Of a DNA stretch of 46,161 nt, positions 42,121 through 46,161 are shown piece by piece. The stretch comes from Acidimicrobiaceae bacterium (GTDB lineage Bacteria > Actinomycetota > Acidimicrobiia > Acidimicrobiales > RAAP-2), in assembly GCA_003153575.1 (NCBI GenBank), contig PLZW01000030.1:1-46161 (forward strand), in the 5' to 3' direction. Both the position numbers and the translations under genes were made by a program. Numbering within the stretch: the stretch's first letter is position 1; every line of letters starts with the position of its first letter. The notes under the pieces are model-generated. The model saw nothing but the letters and a program-made list of their open reading frames with translations. It ran no database searches and was not told the origin of the DNA.

Positions 42121-43280
42121 TGGCCCATGCCGACGCCCTGCGAGCGCTGCAGGTCCTTGCCTTCGGTCTGCAGGGCCGGGGCCACCATGACCTCGGCCTT
42201 CTGGAACTCCTTGACGGTCTCGTAGCCGCAGGTGGCCATGGCCGTACGCAGGGCGCCGAACAGGTTCATGCGCCCGTCGTTCTCGTGGGCCGGGCCGAGG
42301 AGGATCTCCTGGAGGGTGCCCCGGGTCGTGGTCTTGACCCGCGCCCCACGCGGCAGGGTCGGGTGGAACGTGGCCATGCCCCAGTGGAAGCCGCGGGCCG
42401 GGGCCTCGACGGCGGAGGAGAGGGGCGAGCCGAGCATCACCGCATCGGCGCCACAGGCGACGGCCTTGGCGATGTCGCCGCCCTTGGACATGCCGCCGTC
42501 GGCGATCACGTGGCAGTAGACACCGGTCTCGTCGAGGTGGCGCATGCGGGCGCCGGCCACATCGGCGATGGCGGTGGCCTGGGGCACGCCGATGCCGAGC
42601 ACGCCGCGGGTGGTGCAGGCGTTGCCCGGTCCCACCCCGACCAGCACGCCGACGGCGCCGGTCCGCATCAGGTGGAGCCCCGCCTGGTACGAGGCGCAGC
42701 CGCCGACGATCACCGGCACCTCGAACTCCCGGATGAACCGCTTGAGGTTGAGCGGCTCGACGGTCTTCGACACGTGCTCGGCCGACACGACCGTGCCTTG
42801 GATGACCAGGATGTCGAGCTCGGCGGCGAGGAGCGCGGGGGCGAACTCCTGGGTCTTCTGCGGGGTCACCGACGCCGCGGTGGTGATGCCGGCGGCCTTC
42901 ATCTCCTTGATCCGCTGGGTGACGAGCTCGAGCTGGACGGGCTCGGAGTACATCTGCTGCATCCGGGCCGTCGCCTTCTCGGTGGGCAGCTCGCGGATCT
43001 CGTCGAAGAGGGCGGACGGATCCTCGTACCGGGTCCACAGGCCCTCCAGGTTGAGGACACCGAGACCGCCGAGCCGGCCGATCTCGATGGCCGTCGTGGG
43101 GCTGACCACGCCGTCCATGGCCGAGGCCATCAGGGGCAGGTCGAACTGGTAGGCGTCGATCTGCCAGCTGATGTCGACATCTTCGGGGTCCCGGGTCCTG
43201 CGGCTGGGCACGATGGCGATGTCGTCGAACCCGTAGGCCCTCCGCCCCGACTTGAAGATGCCGATCTCTAGCTCAGCCAC
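42117..43280 (-). CDS. guaB3: GuaB3 family IMP dehydrogenase-related protein
   Basis: 387 residues, shorter than classical GuaB because the CBS pair is absent. The catalytic loop reads [15 protein letters not shown], with the expected Cys. [24 protein letters not shown] and [11 protein letters not shown] are N-terminal family segments. It probably oxidises IMP to XMP, or supports GuaB; biochemical roles of GuaB3 vary among actinobacteria. GTG 43280 has GGAGGA about six bases upstream. It is the first gene of guaB3-guaA-pcrA. A full GuaB is not in the window. Confidence 0.92.
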   Translation of the reverse strand: MAELEIGIFKSGRRAYGFDDIAIVPSRRTRDPEDVDISWQIDAYQFDLPLMASAMDGVVSPTTAIEIGRLGGLGVLNLEGLWTRYEDPSALFDEIRELPTEKATARMQQMYSEPVQLELVTQRIKEMKAAGITTAASVTPQKTQEFAPALLAAELDILVIQGTVVSAEHVSKTVEPLNLKRFIREFEVPVIVGGCASYQAGLHLMRTGAVGVLVGVGPGNACTTRGVLGIGVPQATAIADVAGARMRHLDETGVYCHVIADGGMSKGGDIAKAVACGADAVMLGSPLSSAVEAPARGFHWGMATFHPTLPRGARVKTTTRGTLQEILLGPAHENDGRMNLFGALRTAMATCGYETVKEFQKAEVMVAPALQTEGKDLQRSQGVGMGH

Positions 43281-43443
43281 TGAATTGTCCTCCGGACCCT
43301 GGTTGCAGTTGGACGTACCTCCTGGGCGGCCGCAGCTCCGACACTGCGCCGACCGACCTGTCCTCCACGATACCGCCTGCGCACTGGGGCCGTATCCCGC
43401 CACGAGCCTCGAATCGGCCCGATCCGACCGGTGCGGGCCCGAT
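43281..43443. promoter_or_regulatory. guaB3 promoter region
   Basis: A TATCGT box at 43377-43382 (minus strand) is a -10 candidate about 96 bases before the GTG. The 3' part holds the Nudix-gene hairpin. No riboswitch was recognised. Confidence 0.3.
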
Positions 43444-43445
43444 TC
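43411..43445. terminator. hairpin at the end of the Nudix gene
   Basis: GAATCGGCCCG and CGGGCCCGATTC pair with one bulged base across an 11-12 base loop. The structure overlaps the Nudix stop codon (43444-43446), so it is probably a terminator lacking a T-run. Confidence 0.5.
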
Positions 43446-44226
43446 AGCGCCGGCGGGCAGACGTCGGCCCCGGCACCCCGAGGACCAGGCAGAGCAGCTC
43501 GGTCAGGACGCGGGCGGTCGCCCCCCAGACGGTCTCGCCGGCCACGCTGAAGAACCACACCGGGAACTCGCCGCCGAGTTGCCCGTCCCTGCCGCTGCGG
43601 CCGGGCACGGCCCACAGCTCCTCGGCCCAGACCCCATCGGCCTGGAGGTCGGCCAGGGCCACGTCGAAGACCCGGGCCACCTCGTCGGGGGCCGGGACGG
43701 TCACCGGGCGGCCGGACAGCGTGGCCACGACGGGGGTCATCAACGTGTTGGAGGAGACCGTGGGCATGGCGGTCAGGTGGCCGACCACGGTGACCGTGGC
43801 CGGGTCCAGCCCCACTTCCTCCTCGGCCTCGCGTCGGGCGCCCTCCTCGATCCCCTCGTCGGGGTCGAGCTTGCCCCCCGGAAAGGCGACCTCCCCCTGG
43901 TGGGACCGCAACCGGGAGGACCGCACGGTCAGCAGCACGCGGGACTCCCCCGCTTCCTCGAACAGGGCCACCAACACGGCCGCCGGGTTGGCGTCGGGGT
44001 AGGCGTCGGTGAACGTGCGGGAGAACTCGGACAACTCGCTGGCCGTCACCGCGGCGTCGAGGGTCTGGTCGCGGTTGGCCACGGCCTCGACCACGGCGGC
44101 CAGCGGCATCGACGCGCGCGCCGTGGCGGGCAGGTGCGACCAGGGGGCGGGGCCGCCCGGCCGGTGGCTCGGTGGCCGCGGGATCAGCTGGGGACCGGTG
44201 CGGTGCTGGGGCTCGGTGGACGGCAT
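43444..44226 (-). CDS. Nudix hydrolase, CoA-pyrophosphatase (NudL/UPF0035)-like
   Basis: 260 residues. The Nudix box runs from GKLDPDEG to REAEEEVGL and keeps every canonical residue of GX5EX7REUXEEXGU. It is preceded by LLTVRSSRLRSHQGEVAFPGG, which resembles the CoA-pyrophosphatase subgroup (UPF0035 pattern). The N-terminal 60 residues are Pro-rich. It probably hydrolyses a nucleotide-diphosphate-linked cofactor; CoA is a likely but unproven substrate. ATG 44226 sits eight bases after a TAGTGT box. It ends at a hairpin before guaB3. Confidence 0.88.
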   Translation of the reverse strand: MPSTEPQHRTGPQLIPRPPSHRPGGPAPWSHLPATARASMPLAAVVEAVANRDQTLDAAVTASELSEFSRTFTDAYPDANPAAVLVALFEEAGESRVLLTVRSSRLRSHQGEVAFPGGKLDPDEGIEEGARREAEEEVGLDPATVTVVGHLTAMPTVSSNTLMTPVVATLSGRPVTVPAPDEVARVFDVALADLQADGVWAEELWAVPGRSGRDGQLGGEFPVWFFSVAGETVWGATARVLTELLCLVLGVPGPTSARRR

Positions 44227-44234
44227 CGGGGTCG

Positions 44235-44240
44235 ACACTA
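44235..44240 (-). promoter_or_regulatory. -10 box for the Nudix gene
   Basis: TAGTGT on the minus strand, eight bases before ATG 44226; a leaderless message is expected. Confidence 0.45.
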
Positions 44241-44304
44241 GGGGCGCCGGCCCGGAGGCGACGCGCCGGAGCCGGGCATCCGGGTCGTGACGGGCCCGCC
44301 TGCT

Positions 44305-44310
44305 TACCAT
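44305..44310 (+). promoter_or_regulatory. -10 box for the UPF0145 gene
   Basis: TACCAT, with a leader of about 45 bases carrying an AGGAGG ribosome site before ATG 44363. Confidence 0.4.
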
Positions 44311-44362
44311 CGGGCGACATCCTCGGTGCCCACCTCTGGCACGCGTAGACAGGAGGCCTTCG

Positions 44363-44713
44363 ATGACCGATGCCGGTGCCGCACCCCAGTTCCCGATCAC
44401 GACGGCGCTCGAGTTCCCCGAGTGGACGGTCGACCGCAACGTCGGTCTGGTCTTCGGGCTGGTGGTCCGCTCCATGGGGGCGGCCAAGGGCTTTACCGCC
44501 GGGTTCAGAGCCCTCGCCGGGGGCGAGGTCACCCAGTACACGAAGCTGTTGGAGGACACCCGTCGCCACGCCCTCGACCGGATGATCGAGAATGCCCGGG
44601 TCATGGGAGCCAACGCCGTGGTCTCGTTCCGCTTCGACTCGTCCGAGATCGGCCAGTCGCTCACCGAGATCGTCGCCTACGGCACCGCCGTGGTCGTCGG
44701 CGCCCGGCCGTGA
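44363..44713 (+). CDS. YbjQ / UPF0145 family protein
   Basis: 116 residues. The start FPITTALEFPEWTVDRNVGLVFG and the later segment DRMIENARVMGANAVVSFRFDSSEI are the family signature. YbjQ-like proteins form small, probably pentameric, metal-associated folds of unclear function. ATG 44363 has AGGAGG six bases upstream. A small membrane protein follows 19 bases later, suggesting a two-gene unit. No unusual residues were noticed. Confidence 0.9.
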   Translation: MTDAGAAPQFPITTALEFPEWTVDRNVGLVFGLVVRSMGAAKGFTAGFRALAGGEVTQYTKLLEDTRRHALDRMIENARVMGANAVVSFRFDSSEIGQSLTEIVAYGTAVVVGARP

Positions 44714-44732
44714 CCGGATCGTCCGGCATCGG

Positions 44733-44951
44733 GTGGCCACGGTGGTGATCGTCTTCGCCCTGTTGGGGGTGGCCCTCATCGTGGCCGTCGTCATCAGCCT
44801 CTTCGTCCGCCGCCACGGCGAGTCCGACCAGCCCCAGGCGGGGTGGACCCCGACCGACGAGCTCTTCAAGGACCCGGGAACGGACCGCATGATGCGGGTC
44901 TGGATGGACCGGGCCGGCGAGCGCCACTACGTGCCCGAGCAGCAGGGCTGA
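44733..44951 (+). CDS. small single-pass membrane protein
   Basis: 72 residues. An N-terminal hydrophobic helix (VVIVFALLGVALIVAVVISLFV, about 4-25) is followed by a basic patch and a hydrophilic tail with TDELFKDPGTDRMMRVWMDRAGERHYVPEQQG. The tail's last part resembles short domains that occur in other actinobacterial small proteins, but no family is assigned. GTG 44733 is the first start in this frame after the UPF0145 stop; the ribosome site is weak. Upstream in-frame sequence is a shadow of the UPF0145 gene. Function unknown. Confidence 0.6.
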   Translation: MATVVIVFALLGVALIVAVVISLFVRRHGESDQPQAGWTPTDELFKDPGTDRMMRVWMDRAGERHYVPEQQG

Positions 44952-45000
44952 CGGCCCCACCACCGGAGGCGCGCGGCGGGTTCGCCCGACCCGTGACGCG

Positions 45001-45032
45001 ACGGAGGCCGGGCCCGTGGGCCCGACCTCCGT
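45001..45032. terminator. convergent hairpin between the small membrane protein and groEL
   Basis: ACGGAGG... and ...CCTCCGT arms of 15 bp pair with one G-U wobble and a very short loop, 49 bases after the plus-strand gene and 58 bases beyond the groEL stop. It should work in both directions; no T-run. Confidence 0.65.
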
Positions 45033-45090
45033 TCACACGACGTTGCCGCTGGCGCGGCGTGCCGACCCGAACTGCAGGCCGGCGGCGTGA

Positions 45091-46161
<1,071 letters not shown>

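Noticed and set aside
42121..43271. Plus-strand open frame opposite guaB3
   Set aside because: Composition is Gly/His/Asp-rich shadow sequence, while guaB3 on the other strand has full motifs.

Overview
The window is about 46 kb of very GC-rich DNA. It is densely coded on both strands and reads as chromosomal core of an actinobacterium. The evidence is two WhiB proteins, a UPF0182 membrane protein beside a PDZ/Lon-like protease and a DUF2342 protein (an arrangement I recall from mycobacterial chromosomes), a GuaB3, a PcrA with C-terminal Tudor-like tail, a DprE1/DprE2 pair with its prenyltransferase, and a GroEL with a GGM tail. Many genes start with GTG or TTG directly after a TANNNT box. 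The mixture suggests a deep-branching actinobacterium such as Acidimicrobiia; that placement is inference. No prophage, insertion sequence or CRISPR array was seen.

Layout. 1-20: 5' end of an initiator tRNA running off the edge. 96-10683: an envelope/proteolysis island with UPF0182, a DivIVA-like coiled-coil protein carrying a phage-Mu-F-like Cys/His tail, an active-looking PDZ-Lon protease, a HEAT-repeat protein, MreB, an HtrA-like protein that has lost its whole catalytic triad, a DUF2342 zincin that has lost its HExxH histidines, and a small hypothetical. 11010-12474: two WhiB regulators flanking a glutamate formimidoyltransferase. 12807-16339: a MoxR-type ATPase and a VWA protein, translationally coupled. 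16569-20234: succinate dehydrogenase C-A-B, whose membrane subunit has a Cys/His-rich CHxCxHxC motif. 20257-22031: an SCP2-like protein, two VOC proteins and an SRPBCC protein. 22191-24137: malate dehydrogenase and MetF. 24206-28443: a tightly overlapping purN-purH-folD-cupin-stalk-protein operon behind an unusually structured leader. 28738-31513: sucC-sucD-HAD phosphatase. 31707-32123: a stand-alone B12-binding protein. 32307-35479: decaprenyl-phosphoryl-arabinose synthesis (DPPR synthase-like UbiA, DprE1, DprE2). 35517-37767: PPK2 and a secreted phosphodiester-glycosidase-like protein. 38021-43280: guaB3-guaA-pcrA with 4-base overlaps. 43444-44951: a Nudix hydrolase, a UPF0145 protein and a small membrane protein. 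45091-46161: the C-terminal two thirds of GroEL.

How it fits together. Central carbon enzymes (SDH, MDH, SucCD, a B12 domain that may feed succinyl-CoA) and one-carbon/purine enzymes (MetF, FolD, PurH, PurN, GuaB3, GuaA, a formimidoyltransferase) dominate the middle. The envelope genes at the left edge and the arabinan-precursor genes near 33 kb point to a complex cell surface. The two most unusual aspects are (1) the left-hand island, which combines cytoskeletal, phage-like and pseudo-enzyme modules, and (2) the repeated leaderless promoter layout in which the -10 box lies 6-9 nt before the start codon and twice re-uses the upstream gene's TAG stop.
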